From Thalassobius sp002708925 (GTDB lineage Bacteria; Pseudomonadota; Alphaproteobacteria; Rhodobacterales; Rhodobacteraceae): a stretch of 64,000 nucleotides of DNA. The notes beneath the pieces were generated by a model that did not search any database, was not told the DNA's origin, and saw only the letters and a list, made by a program, of their open reading frames with translations. The translations under genes and the position numbers were made by a program. Numbering within the stretch: the first letter of the stretch is position 1; every line of letters begins with the position of its first letter. The stretch lies in contig NZ_JBNAGJ010000001.1 of assembly GCF_049803795.1 (NCBI RefSeq), positions 62,001-126,000 of the forward strand, read 5' to 3'. Below, one piece after another: positions 17,150 through 26,340 of the stretch.

Positions 17150-17779
17150 TTATTCCTTCCAGCTTGCCAGAGCGTTCACAGCGGCCACAGTCATCGCCGA
17201 GCCGCCCAGACGGCCGCGCACGATCATCGCGGGGCAGGGCGGGGCCTGTATCAGGGCCTCTTTGCTTTCGGCGGCGCCGACAAAGCCGACGGGGCAGCCA
17301 ATGATCGCGGCGGGGCGCGGGCAGGCCGGATCTTCCAGCATGTTCAGCAGGTGAAACAGGGCTGTCGGCGCGTTGCCGATGGCCACCAGCGCGCCTTGTA
17401 AATGCGGGCGCCACAATTCCAGCGCGGCGGCCGAACGGGTGTTGCCCATGGCGCGGGCCATGTCAGGCACCTGCGGGTCGCGCAGGGTGCAGATGACGGG
17501 ATTTCGGGCCGGCAGGCGGGGGCGGGTGATGCCCTCGGCCACCATGAAGGCATCGCACAGGATAGGCGCGCCCTCTGCCAGCGCGGCCCGCGCGGTATGC
17601 GCCATCCCATCCGAGAAACGCACATGTTCCTCAAGCCCGACCATGCCAGCCGCGTGGATCATCCGCACCACCACGGATTCCTCGTCGCGGTCAAAGCGGG
17701 CCAGATCGGCTTCGTGCCGGATGGTGGCAAAGCTTTCGGCATAAATCGCCGCGCCGTTGGTTTCATAGATATGAGGCAT
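17150..17779 (-). CDS. cobH: Precorrin-8X methylmutase
   Basis: The protein has 209 residues. The catalytic His is in VVRMIHAAGMV (residue 42). Other family blocks are ILCDAFMVAEGI, NTRSAAALELW, GNAPTALFHLLNML and IIGCPVGFVGAAESKE. It moves the C11 methyl group to C12 to form hydrogenobyrinic acid. It starts immediately after the cobG stop with no gap, and cobI follows after 2 nt. Confidence 0.96.
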   Translation of the reverse strand: MPHIYETNGAAIYAESFATIRHEADLARFDRDEESVVVRMIHAAGMVGLEEHVRFSDGMAHTARAALAEGAPILCDAFMVAEGITRPRLPARNPVICTLRDPQVPDMARAMGNTRSAAALELWRPHLQGALVAIGNAPTALFHLLNMLEDPACPRPAAIIGCPVGFVGAAESKEALIQAPPCPAMIVRGRLGGSAMTVAAVNALASWKE

Positions 17780-18922
17780 TCACAGCTCTCCGTTCAGAAT
17801 GTCGTGGGGGTGCAGGCCGGTTCGGGCGGGGGCATCTGCCGCGCGGCCATTGCGGATCAGATCAAAGCGATCCGGCCCTGTTGCGGTCAGCGTCACCGCG
17901 CAGGGCTGCGGATGCGCGCAGCCTTTGGCGCAGCCGGAAATATGCACCGGCCTGGACGCATAACGCGGCAGAACGCCCGCCAGTTTGCGCGCCAGAGCAC
18001 GGGTTTCGGACAGCGATTGTTTGCAGCCGGGCGCTCCGGTGCAGACGCTGATAGACAGGCGCGGATCGTGCGGATGGGTGATCAGCTGGGGATGAGCGGG
18101 CAGCCTGTGCGCCTGTTCCAGCAGCAGCATCCGCCAGGGTGTCAGACGTATCGGGCCCAAAGGTGCCAGCGCGGCCAGGGTCTGGGCGTGGATCTGCCCG
18201 AATTCCAGAGCAACGAGCGCACCATGTGTGCCCACCCCCGGCCCCGGAGGCGTCGCGGCAGCGAGGCGCGGGATGTCATGCCGTTTGGGCAGGGCGGTGG
18301 TGGCCAGATGCTGGGCCATGCGGCCTCGTCCAGCGCGGGCCCCGCCCGTTTTCAGGAACCAGTCTGCCAGATCCAGGGCCACCTGCGCGGCCGATCCGGC
18401 GTCTGTTTGCAGGCCCATCTCCATCCCGTCGGCGCGGCAGATCAAACCTGTGGCCGCGCGCTCGATCCGGATATCGGCCGGGCTGGCACACAGCACGGGG
18501 GCCGGGCCGCAATCCACGGCGAACCCGAATTTTCCGGGCAGATCCGGCGCGTCGGGCCGGGCCAGAGCCTGAGCAAGAGATCTGGCCACGCGATAGGTAT
18601 CGTCCTGCCTGCGCCAGAACGGGGCGATCATCAGGTTGCGGCGGCTTTCGCGCCGGATATCGGCATCAATCAGGCCAAGGCGTTTTAACCCGTTGATCAG
18701 AGGCGTATATTCGGCCTTCTGGATGCCGCGGAGTTGCAGATTTGCGCGCGCGGACAGATCAATCAGCCCGTTTCCGTGACGCAGAGACAGGGCGGCGATT
18801 CCGGCGGTCTGATCTGGCTTCAGCCGTCCCAGCGGGGCGCGGATACGCACCACCAGCCCATCCCCCGAGACCATGGGGCGCAACGCGCCGGGGCACCAGC
18901 CGTATATCTTGGGCGCGGTCAT
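17780..18922 (-). CDS. cobG: Precorrin-3B synthase (oxygen-dependent ring oxidase)
   Basis: The start is at ATG 18922 (MTAPKIYGWCPGALRPM), overlapping the cobN stop in ATGA; an upstream in-frame ATG lies inside cobN. 380 residues, nitrite/sulfite-reductase-like. Two Cys pairs near the C-terminus (VCTGAPGCKQS and SGCAKGCAHP) are the expected 4Fe-4S ligands. An earlier ferredoxin-like half contains LIDLSARANLQLRGI. It uses O2 to make precorrin-3B, which marks the pathway here as aerobic. Confidence 0.94.
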   Translation of the reverse strand: MTAPKIYGWCPGALRPMVSGDGLVVRIRAPLGRLKPDQTAGIAALSLRHGNGLIDLSARANLQLRGIQKAEYTPLINGLKRLGLIDADIRRESRRNLMIAPFWRRQDDTYRVARSLAQALARPDAPDLPGKFGFAVDCGPAPVLCASPADIRIERAATGLICRADGMEMGLQTDAGSAAQVALDLADWFLKTGGARAGRGRMAQHLATTALPKRHDIPRLAAATPPGPGVGTHGALVALEFGQIHAQTLAALAPLGPIRLTPWRMLLLEQAHRLPAHPQLITHPHDPRLSISVCTGAPGCKQSLSETRALARKLAGVLPRYASRPVHISGCAKGCAHPQPCAVTLTATGPDRFDLIRNGRAADAPARTGLHPHDILNGEL

Positions 18923-21900
18923 GGCAGGGTTTCCAATCGGGCAAGGATGGCGTTGCGGCGGGTCTGCCACAGCCCCGATTCCAGCAGGGCCTGAAACCGA
19001 TCGCGCAGGGCGCTTAGCGCCTGCGGGTTCGTGCGGTGCAGGAAGGCGGTGACATCCTCGCGCGCAAGTGTCGCCTGAAAATAAAGATCGAACAGATGGG
19101 CGGGCACTGCCCCTGCCAGATGGGCAAAAGCGGCCATGTGATCCAGCGTGGCGGCCATCTCGGCTGCGCCGCGAAACCCGTGCGCCATCATGCTGTCCAC
19201 CCAGTCTGGATTGGCGGCACGGGCGCGCACCACGCGGGCGATCTCTTCTGGCAGCGCGCGCGCGCGCGGGGTGTCCGGACGGGTGGCATCCAGATGATAC
19301 AGCGCGGGGGGCGGGGCACCGATACGGGCCATTGCGGCGGCAAATCCGGCCTCGTGCGCGGCATAATCCGCCGCCATCAGAAGATCGGTTTCCGGCAGAT
19401 CCTGAAGGTGCACGAAACTGTCTGCGCCGCGCAGCCGGGTCTCCAGTTCCGGGCGGGCGGGGGTGATCTGGCCGGTTGCGGAAATCGCATGATCCGAGGC
19501 ATTCAGCCAGGCCTCGCCCGCGGCGGCGCGACTGTCCCGAGAGTAGCTGTCCAGATGCGCGCCCATGCCCAGCCCATAGCGCCCCGGAGCAGGGCCAAAC
19601 ACCCGTGGGCTGCGCAGGCTGTAGGGGTTATCGGCGGTTTCCTCGTCGCGTTTCGCCAATTGCGCGGCGGCGGTTTCAAACATCTGCGCCAGTCCGGGGA
19701 ACACATCGCGAAACAGGCCCGACACGCGCAGGGTGACGTCGATCCGGGGCCGGTTCAGCAGGGCAAGCGGCAGAATTTCGAACCCGTTCAGCCGGTCCGA
19801 TTGCGTATCCCAGCGCGGCGCCAGCCCGGCCAGGTGCAGCGCCATGGCAAATTCCTCGCCGGCGGTGCGCATCGTGGCCGAGCCCCACAGATCAATCACC
19901 AGCCCCTTGGGCCAGTCGCCGTGGTCTTGCAGGTGTTTGCGCAGCAGTTCCTCGGCCAGTTTGATCCCCTGCGCATGGGCCGCCCGCGAGGGCACGGCGC
20001 GCGGATCGGTGGTAAAAAGGTTCCGCCCCGTCGGCAGCACATCGCTGCGCCCGCGATAGGGGGATCCGGACGGCCCGGCCGGGACGAACCGCCCCGAAAG
20101 GGCCTGTTGCAGGCCGGTCAGTTCGGCCTGTCCGTGCGGGCCGGTGCCGAACACATGCAGGCCTTCGCCGAACTGGCTTTCCTTGAGATCACAGACAAAA
20201 CGATCAATGCGGGGGATGGCCTCGGCGGCCGAGGCCTGTTCGGGCAGGCCCAGATCGGTCTCGACACCGCGTCCCTGGGCCTCGGCGCGGATATCCGCGA
20301 TCAGACGGTCCCGGCGGGCCGGATCCAGCCCGTCGGCCGTGGAATATTCATCCAGCAGAGTTTCAAGATGGGCCAGATCGCGCGGCAGGTTCGAATGCGC
20401 CAGAGGCGGCGGCACATGGCCCAGCGTGACCGCGCCGATCCGGCGTTTGGCCTGGGCGGCCTCGCCGGGGTCATTCACGATAAAGGGGTAGATCACTGGC
20501 ATCGCGCCGGTCAGCGCTTCGGGCCAGCAGGTTTCCGACAGGGCGACGGATTTGCCGGGCAGCCACTCTAATGTGCCATGCGCGCCCAGATGGATCAGCG
20601 CGTCGCTTTGCCCGTGTAGCCACAGATAAAAGGCAACATAGCCGTGGCGCGGGGTGCGGCTCAGGTCGTGGTACTCGTCCGCGCGTGTGGCCTGCGCGCC
20701 GCGCTCGGGCTGAAGCGCAATCAGGGCGTTCCCAGCCCTGAGCGCTACGAACTCAAAGGCGCCCTCGTGCACGGCAGGGTCGTTTTCCGGGCTGCCCCAG
20801 CAGGCGGTCAGATCGTTTTGCAAACTTACGGGCAGGCGCAACAGGGCTGCCAGGTAATCGGCCATGGGCCAGCGCAGGCGCGCGGTTTGCAGGCGTTGCG
20901 ACAGGTCTGGAATCTGGTGCAGATCATAGCCCTGCTGGGCCAGCGCGCGCATGATCACCGGAGCCGAGCCCAGCGTATCCAGCCCCACCGCGTGCGCCAT
21001 CTGATAGGTTTTGCCCGGATAGGTGGACAGGATCAGCGCCAGTTTTTTACGCGTATTTGGCCGTTTGCGCAGCCGGTGCCAGGCGGCGGCGTGCTGCGCA
21101 ATGGCGGCGATGCGCGCGGGGTCGGGCCTGTGGGCAAACCGGCTGTACTCCAGATCCGGGTCACGTTTCTCGGGCTGTTTGAAACTGGCGACACCGGCGA
21201 AAATGCGCCCGTCCACCTCGGGCAGGACCACATGCATGGCCAGGTCCGCCGGAGAAAGCCCGCGTTCGGACCCGGCCCAGTCCTTGCGGCGGGATGTGGA
21301 CAGAGCGACCTGAAACACCGGGCCGTCGGCTGCCTCCAGAGGCGAGGGCTGACCTGCGGGGCCTTTGGCGGAAAAGGCGGTGGCATTCACGATCAGGGCG
21401 GGGCGATAATCGGCGATCAGCTGCGCGACCTGCGGCGCAGCGGGGCCTTTCAGGCTGGCGGCAAACAGGCCGATGGTCTGAAAGCCTTGGGTTTCGAACG
21501 CATGGATCAGCGCGTCAACCGGGCCGGTATCCGCCGCCGTCAGGTAGGTCCGATAGAATGAGATCAGCGCCCGTGGCCGTCCGTCCGGAGCAGGGGCCGG
21601 GCAGGGGCCGTGCTTGGGCAAATAGACCCCGGCCTGAGGGAACGCGGTAGCCTTGGGGGCATCGGGGGCGGGCAGCCCCGCGCTGCGCGCCAAGAGCGTC
21701 AGCGCCGCACGCGCGGCCAGGGCTCCGCCCGTGTCGCACAGGGTTTGCAACTGTCCAAGCGTTTGTTCCGGAACGGTCGAGAGCTGCTCTAGGCGGGGAT
21801 CGGGGCGGCCGTCGGCGGGCAGAATGGCCAAGGCAATGCCCCGCCTGCGCGCCAGATCCTGCACCGTGGCCAGCCCATAGGGCCAATAGCTTTCGCCACC

Positions 21901-22161
21901 GATCAGACGCACCAGAATGGCCTTGGCGCCGTGCAGGGTCTGTTCGGCATAGGTGTCCACGGACAGCGGGTGTTTCAGCGCCACCAGATTGGCCAGGCGC
22001 AGGCTGGGCAAAGCCCCGCCCCCCTGCCGCCACCCCGCCGCGAAAGCGCCCAGGTCGCTGTCCGAAAAGGACAGCACCACCATGTCCGCAGGGCTGTGGC
22101 CCAAATCCTGCGGCAGGGCGCTCTGATCGAGCCCGTGGCTTTCGCGAAAGACGACGTGCAT
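18919..22161 (-). CDS. cobN: Cobaltochelatase large subunit
   Basis: This 1080-residue protein is shorter than the ~1275-residue P. denitrificans CobN but has all the main blocks: N-terminal VVLSFSDSDLGAF, VRLIGGESYWPYG, LILSTYPGK, DALIHLGAHGTLEWLPGKSVALS, PFIVNDPGEAAQAKRR, VIDLWGSATMRTAGEEFAMAL and the C-terminal HGFRGAAEMAATLD. With CobS and CobT (not in this window) it inserts Co2+ into hydrogenobyrinate diamide using ATP. The gene starts 6 nt after cobW. Confidence 0.95.
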   Translation of the reverse strand: MHVVFRESHGLDQSALPQDLGHSPADMVVLSFSDSDLGAFAAGWRQGGGALPSLRLANLVALKHPLSVDTYAEQTLHGAKAILVRLIGGESYWPYGLATVQDLARRRGIALAILPADGRPDPRLEQLSTVPEQTLGQLQTLCDTGGALAARAALTLLARSAGLPAPDAPKATAFPQAGVYLPKHGPCPAPAPDGRPRALISFYRTYLTAADTGPVDALIHAFETQGFQTIGLFAASLKGPAAPQVAQLIADYRPALIVNATAFSAKGPAGQPSPLEAADGPVFQVALSTSRRKDWAGSERGLSPADLAMHVVLPEVDGRIFAGVASFKQPEKRDPDLEYSRFAHRPDPARIAAIAQHAAAWHRLRKRPNTRKKLALILSTYPGKTYQMAHAVGLDTLGSAPVIMRALAQQGYDLHQIPDLSQRLQTARLRWPMADYLAALLRLPVSLQNDLTACWGSPENDPAVHEGAFEFVALRAGNALIALQPERGAQATRADEYHDLSRTPRHGYVAFYLWLHGQSDALIHLGAHGTLEWLPGKSVALSETCWPEALTGAMPVIYPFIVNDPGEAAQAKRRIGAVTLGHVPPPLAHSNLPRDLAHLETLLDEYSTADGLDPARRDRLIADIRAEAQGRGVETDLGLPEQASAAEAIPRIDRFVCDLKESQFGEGLHVFGTGPHGQAELTGLQQALSGRFVPAGPSGSPYRGRSDVLPTGRNLFTTDPRAVPSRAAHAQGIKLAEELLRKHLQDHGDWPKGLVIDLWGSATMRTAGEEFAMALHLAGLAPRWDTQSDRLNGFEILPLALLNRPRIDVTLRVSGLFRDVFPGLAQMFETAAAQLAKRDEETADNPYSLRSPRVFGPAPGRYGLGMGAHLDSYSRDSRAAAGEAWLNASDHAISATGQITPARPELETRLRGADSFVHLQDLPETDLLMAADYAAHEAGFAAAMARIGAPPPALYHLDATRPDTPRARALPEEIARVVRARAANPDWVDSMMAHGFRGAAEMAATLDHMAAFAHLAGAVPAHLFDLYFQATLAREDVTAFLHRTNPQALSALRDRFQALLESGLWQTRRNAILARLETLP

Positions 22162-22167
22162 TCAGGA

Positions 22168-23202
22168 TCAGCCTTCCAGAACGGCGCGAATGGCGGCGGC
22201 GTCGATATTGTCGTGCTCGGCGATGACCACCAGCTGGCTTTGGCGTGGGGCAGAGCCCCAGGGGCGGTCGTACTGGCTGCGGATTCGTTCTCCGACGGCC
22301 TGAACCAACAGGCGCATCGGTTTCCCCTGAATGGCGACATAGCCCTTGACCCGCAGGATGTTCTGCTCTTGCGCCAGGCGCAGGACGGCGGCCTCCAACA
22401 TGTCCTGATCGGCGAATTCCGCGGTTTCAAGCACGATGCTGTCGAAATCGTCGTGCTCGTGATCGTGATGCCCGTCATGATGGCTGGGGCGGGCATCCAG
22501 ATCGTCCTCGGCGGCGGCACCAATGCCCAGAACGATGCGCGGGTCGATCACGCCCTCGGCCATCGGCAGAACCGGCAGTTTGCGCGGCGTTCTGGCGTCG
22601 ATGACCTGCCGGGCGGCAGCAATGCCGGAGACCCCGGCCAGATCGGCCTTGGACAGCAGCACGATGTCGGCGCAGGCGATCTGATCCTCGAAGACCTCGG
22701 ACAGGGGGGTGTCATGATCCAGGCTGTCATCGGCCTCGCGCTGGGCCTGAACGGCACCGGGATCCGAGGCAAACAGCCCGCGCGCGACGGCCTCGGCATC
22801 GGCCAGGGCCACGACCCCGTCCACCGTGATACGCGAGCGGATCGCGGGCCAGTCAAAGGCCTTGAGCAAGGGTTTGGGCAGCGCCAGCCCAGAGGTCTCG
22901 ATCAGGATGTGATCGGGCGTTTCGGGCAGGGCCATCAGGGCCTCGATCGTGGGGATGAAATCATCGGCCACAGTGCAGCAGATGCAGCCGTTTGCCAGCT
23001 CGACAATGTTTTCCGCAGGGCAGTTTTCATCCGCGCAGGTTTTCAGGATATTGCCATCCACGCCCGCCGTGCCGAACTCATTCACCAGAACGGCCAGGCG
23101 TTTGCCCTGGTTATGGGCCATCAGATGGCGGATCAGAGTGGTTTTACCAGCCCCCAGAAATCCGGTGATGACGGTGACGGGGATTTTGACCAGATCAGAC
23201 AT
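22168..23202 (-). CDS. cobW: CobW-family metallochaperone GTPase
   Basis: Start ATG 23202 (MSDLVKIPVTVITGFLGAGK) with an AGAGG site; 344 residues. P-loop GFLGAGKTTL (14-23), the metal-binding GCICC motif, ETSGLA (switch), a guanine-specificity SKAD, and a His/Asp-rich stretch (HHDGHHDHEHDD) before the C-terminal CobW_C domain. G3E GTPases of this kind deliver metal, here presumably cobalt, to the chelatase encoded next. Its start overlaps the end of the DUF1636 gene by 8 bp. Confidence 0.95.
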   Translation of the reverse strand: MSDLVKIPVTVITGFLGAGKTTLIRHLMAHNQGKRLAVLVNEFGTAGVDGNILKTCADENCPAENIVELANGCICCTVADDFIPTIEALMALPETPDHILIETSGLALPKPLLKAFDWPAIRSRITVDGVVALADAEAVARGLFASDPGAVQAQREADDSLDHDTPLSEVFEDQIACADIVLLSKADLAGVSGIAAARQVIDARTPRKLPVLPMAEGVIDPRIVLGIGAAAEDDLDARPSHHDGHHDHEHDDFDSIVLETAEFADQDMLEAAVLRLAQEQNILRVKGYVAIQGKPMRLLVQAVGERIRSQYDRPWGSAPRQSQLVVIAEHDNIDAAAIRAVLEG

Positions 23203-23590
23203 GGGGGGCCTCTTTGGGGGGAATGCGGGCGATGGATTGTTTGCGGAAAACCTCGGGGCGGGCGCGCCAGGGAACCAGACCGTCCGCGCTGGCCGCATAG
23301 GCCGCGATCCCGTCCAGAATTTGCCGGACATGCGTGTCGGGGTTGAGATCGCCATAGAGATAAGTCCAGCGCTCTGCGCCGCCCTCGATCACCATGGCGC
23401 ATCCGCGGGCGCAGGCCGACAGGCACTGAACCGGACGCAGAGCGACACCCGCCGGCAGATCAGAATCGGCCAGCGCGGACAGCAGTCGCGCGCCGGGCCG
23501 TTCGGCCCGTTCATCCTGAGAATCGGGGGCATCGGCATCCTGCCCTGCGCGGCGGCAGGTGATGCAGACGGTGACGGTGACCTGAGTCAT
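23195..23590 (-). CDS. DUF1636 metal-binding-like small protein
   Basis: The 131-residue protein starts MTQVTVTVCITCRR, with a following Cys-containing motif PVQCLSACARGCAMVIEG; the Cys pattern is ferredoxin/thioredoxin-like. DUF1636 genes often sit in B12 regulons next to cobW. It is the first gene behind the upstream cobalamin riboswitch. It may bind a metal or Fe-S cluster and assist cobalt supply. Function not established. Confidence 0.8.
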   Translation of the reverse strand: MTQVTVTVCITCRRAGQDADAPDSQDERAERPGARLLSALADSDLPAGVALRPVQCLSACARGCAMVIEGGAERWTYLYGDLNPDTHVRQILDGIAAYAASADGLVPWRARPEVFRKQSIARIPPKEAPHV

Positions 23591-23696
23591 CCTTCCCTCA
23601 CTTTCGTTGTGGCAAAAGGGGGAAGGCCAGCAGGGAATGCGCGTGCGAACGGCAGACCATCAGCCGGTCGCGAAACACCCCGTTCGCCCGTTACAT

Positions 23697-23914
23697 CCTG
23701 TGCTGGCAGGTCTCCCGGCTTGCGGATTCAGGGGCGTTTTTTCAAACATCCCAGCGGTTTACCCACCTTCCCGGCCCAATCAGAGGCCAGTGGTCAGGCA
23801 ACCTTTCCGGTCACGGTCGCGGGGGCGGCTGCGCTTGGCCGGGGCCCTGACGGGGCCATATCGGCGTATCGCATTCCCTCTTCGCCTGTCCTGAGACAGG
23901 AACCAACACAGGGT
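23697..23914 (-). promoter_or_regulatory. Cobalamin riboswitch heading the DUF1636-cobW-cobN-cobGHIJ operon
   Basis: On the minus strand: CCTGTGTTGG stem, GGAATGCGATACG, GCCGCCCCCGCGACCGTGAC core, a B12-box-like CCACTGGCC, GGCCGGGAAGGTGGG, then GAATCCGCAAGCCGGGAGACCTGCC and the closing CAGCACAGG, which pairs with the first stem. It ends about 107 nt before the first ATG, leaving room for an expression platform. It would turn the operon down when AdoCbl is plentiful. Confidence 0.92.
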
Positions 23915-23984
23915 GTTACTGCGGCAAGTCCGCAGGGATTGTCAAGCGCTACGGGCGGGGACGGGGATTAAACAAGGGCGGGTA

Positions 23985-25337
23985 TCAAAGCGCGGCCAGC
24001 CCTTTGTCCAATGCCATCAGGATGGTCTGCACGTTGTCCGAGGACAGGATCAACGGAGGAGACAGGATGATATTGTTCCCCGACACCCGGACCATGGCAC
24101 CGTTTTCATAGGTCACGCGGTGGACCTGTCCGATCAGGGGTTTGTCAATGGCGGCCTTGGTGCTGCGATCACTGACCAGTTCCAGCGCCAGCATCAGACC
24201 GTGGCCGCCCCGGACGTCTCCGATGGCGTCATGCTTGTCTTTCAGCGCATTCAGCCCGTCGAACAGTTCCTGACCGCGCAGGGCGGCGTTATCCTTGACG
24301 TTCAGGCGCTGGGTTTCGTGCAGGCAGGCGATGGCAGCGGCGGCCCCCACGGGATGGCCCGAATAGGTATAGCCCGACCCGATAGACCCAGCCGCCGAGC
24401 GATCGGATTCAAACACCTCGGCCACCTGATCGGAGATCATCACCGCACCGAAGGGGAAATACCCGTTGGTGATGGCTTTGGCGGTGCACATCAGGTCAGG
24501 CTGCACGCCCCAGTGCCGCGCGCCGCTCCAGCTGCCGGTGCGGCCAAAGCCGGTGATCACCTCATCCGAGATCAGCAGGATCCCGTGTTTGTCACACAGC
24601 GCCCGCACACCGGGCATGAAGCTTTCATGCGGTGGAATCACCCCGCCCGCGCCCAGGATTGGCTCCATGATCATCGCGGCAATGGTGCCTGCCCCCTGAA
24701 AGGCGATCTCGTCCTCCAGCGCGGCCAGACACAGCTGCGCCAGCCGGGCCGGATCGGATTCGTTGAACGGGTTGCGATAGGTATAGGGGGCCGGGATGTG
24801 ATAACAGCCGGGCAGCAGGGGTTCGTATTGCGTGCGGAAATTGGCGTTGCCATTGACCGAGGCACCAAAGGTATGGGTGCCATGATAGCCCTTTTTCAGC
24901 GACAGGGTTTTGACCCGCCCGGCATCCCCGCGCAGCTTGTGATATTGGCGGGCCAGACGCAGCGCCACCTCTACTGAATCCGACCCGCCCGAGGTAAAGA
25001 ACGCCCGGCTCATCCCGTCGGGGGCAAAGAAATCGGCCAGCATCTCGCCCAGTTCGATCACCTGGTCGTTCGTGGTGCCCCGGAAGATCGAGTAATAGGG
25101 CAGCCGTTCCAGTTGTTCCGCGATGGCCTGTTTGATCGGCGCGCAGGAAAACCCAAGGTTCACGTTCCACAGCCCGCCCACGGCGTCCACGGTGCGGTGT
25201 CCGTCCACATCGGTGATTGTCACCCCGTCGCCGCCCACGATGATATCGGGCGGGTTGGCCTGGCTGTCGGCGGGATGGGCCATCGGGTGCCAGATGGTGC
25301 GGGCGTTCTTTTCCTTCAGGAAGTTGGAATCTTTCAT
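23985..25337 (-). CDS. Class III PLP-dependent aminotransferase
   Basis: This 450-residue omega-transaminase-type enzyme has GHRTVDAVGGLWNVNLG, FFTSGGSDSVEVALRLARQY (phosphate-binding), KKGYHGTHTFGASVNG, the Asp in LLISDEVITGFGRTG, and the PLP Lys in CTAKAITNGYFPFG. The group includes taurine-, putrescine- and beta-alanine-pyruvate transaminases. The aldehyde dehydrogenase across the intergenic region could oxidise the aldehyde it makes. Overlaps the IclR regulator by 4 bp (ATGA), so they form one transcript. Substrate unassigned. Confidence 0.9.
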   Translation of the reverse strand: MKDSNFLKEKNARTIWHPMAHPADSQANPPDIIVGGDGVTITDVDGHRTVDAVGGLWNVNLGFSCAPIKQAIAEQLERLPYYSIFRGTTNDQVIELGEMLADFFAPDGMSRAFFTSGGSDSVEVALRLARQYHKLRGDAGRVKTLSLKKGYHGTHTFGASVNGNANFRTQYEPLLPGCYHIPAPYTYRNPFNESDPARLAQLCLAALEDEIAFQGAGTIAAMIMEPILGAGGVIPPHESFMPGVRALCDKHGILLISDEVITGFGRTGSWSGARHWGVQPDLMCTAKAITNGYFPFGAVMISDQVAEVFESDRSAAGSIGSGYTYSGHPVGAAAAIACLHETQRLNVKDNAALRGQELFDGLNALKDKHDAIGDVRGGHGLMLALELVSDRSTKAAIDKPLIGQVHRVTYENGAMVRVSGNNIILSPPLILSSDNVQTILMALDKGLAAL

Positions 25338-26185
25338 GTGGGCCTCTTGGGGGCGGGGTCATGGTCTGACCGGATGTTGCGATACATAGGCGGAGAGACA
25401 CCGCCCAGAGAGCCAGTGATCCAGGCCTGGGCATGGGCCAGGTGTTGGCATATTTCTGTTTGTTTTTCAGGGCTTTCGCGCAGGTTCGGAATGGCGATCG
25501 AAACCGCGCCGATCACGTTGCCCTCGGGGCCGAACAGCGGGGCCGCAACCGAGGTGACCTCAAGATCAAAGGCCTTGCCCAATGCGCTGAAACCGTTTTG
25601 CCGTGTCTGGTGCAGCAGATCGCGGATCGCCTGCGGGTCTGTGATGGTCTGCCCGGTGATGTCGCGCAGATCCTGTGATAGAATCTCAGATACAAATGAC
25701 GCGTCCGAATAGGCCAAAGTTGCAATGCCCGATGCGGTGGCGTGCAGCGGCAGGGTTTCGGCCTCGTCAAAGGCAACCTGCGTGGCGTGAACCTGCGGGT
25801 CGGCGTGGTAGACGGGCGAAAGCGTCTGGCCCTGCAACAGGGAAACATGGGTCAGCTCGCCCACCGATTGGGCGATCTGCGTCACAATCGGCCGCAGAAC
25901 CGAGCGCACCGGATGCGTTGCCTCGCGCACGCCCGACAGCCTGAGAATCGCCGGCCCCAAACGATAGGCGCGGGTCTGAGGGTGCTGCTCAAGATAGCCG
26001 TTTTCCAGCAATTCCGTCAGATGCCGATGCACGGTGGCCTTGTCCCGCCCGGCCAGCCGAACGAAATCGGTTAATCCGATCTCGGGCTTATGGCGTGAGA
26101 AAAAGTTCATTAACTCAAGGGCTTTGGTGATCGTTCCCAAGGGTGGCGGGCTCCGTTCGGCAGAATTTGCGGGTTTATCTGTCAC
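25334..26185 (-). CDS. IclR family transcriptional regulator
   Basis: The protein has 283 residues. Winged helix at about 15-80 (TITKALELMNFFSRH, GRDKATVHRHLTELLENGYLEQ) and an IclR effector domain behind it (LRPIVTQIAQSVGELTHVSLL, GIATLAYSD, APLFGPEGNVIGAVSIAIP). It is divergent from the aldehyde dehydrogenase gene with a palindromic site in between. It probably controls its own transaminase operon and the divergent one in response to an amine or keto acid. Confidence 0.92.
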   Translation of the reverse strand: MTDKPANSAERSPPPLGTITKALELMNFFSRHKPEIGLTDFVRLAGRDKATVHRHLTELLENGYLEQHPQTRAYRLGPAILRLSGVREATHPVRSVLRPIVTQIAQSVGELTHVSLLQGQTLSPVYHADPQVHATQVAFDEAETLPLHATASGIATLAYSDASFVSEILSQDLRDITGQTITDPQAIRDLLHQTRQNGFSALGKAFDLEVTSVAAPLFGPEGNVIGAVSIAIPNLRESPEKQTEICQHLAHAQAWITGSLGGVSPPMYRNIRSDHDPAPKRPT

Positions 26186-26190
26186 GGATG

Positions 26191-26220
26191 TTGACAGAAA
26201 AGAAATCGCTGCGCAAGAAT
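26191..26220 (+). promoter_or_regulatory. Putative sigma-70 promoter for aldehyde dehydrogenase
   Basis: TTGACA at 26191-26196 is a perfect -35 match. AAGAAT at 26215-26220 is a weak -10 with 18-bp spacing. It lies 121 bp upstream of the dehydrogenase ATG and just before the palindrome at 26234. Positions fit, but no transcript data exist here. Confidence 0.35.
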
Positions 26221-26233
26221 AAATGAAACCACT

Positions 26234-26250
26234 GGTTCACATAATGAACC
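26234..26250. promoter_or_regulatory. Palindromic operator, likely IclR site
   Basis: GGTTCA-CATAA-TGAACC is a perfect 6-5-6 palindrome in the 155-bp divergent region between iclR-type and dehydrogenase genes, and starts 14 bp after the candidate -10. IclR-family proteins bind such short pseudo-palindromes. Blocking by occupancy downstream of the promoter is a plausible mode. Confidence 0.55.
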
Positions 26251-26340
26251 TTTGGGTGGGCCAAAGCATCTGCCAGGCCCGGCAATATGTGCTGCGGCCC
26301 ATTCCGATTGCGATCTGCACAAGGCTGAAACGAGGTGACC

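Noticed and set aside
17148..17414. N-terminal extension of CobI
   Set aside because: It reads in another frame of cobH with Arg/Pro-rich content; ATG 17147 has a strong ribosome site and the right start motif.
18919..22161. Truncated cobN, because it is shorter than the 1275-residue reference
   Set aside because: All main sequence blocks from N- to C-terminus are present and both ends are coupled to neighbours; shorter members are known to me in this order.
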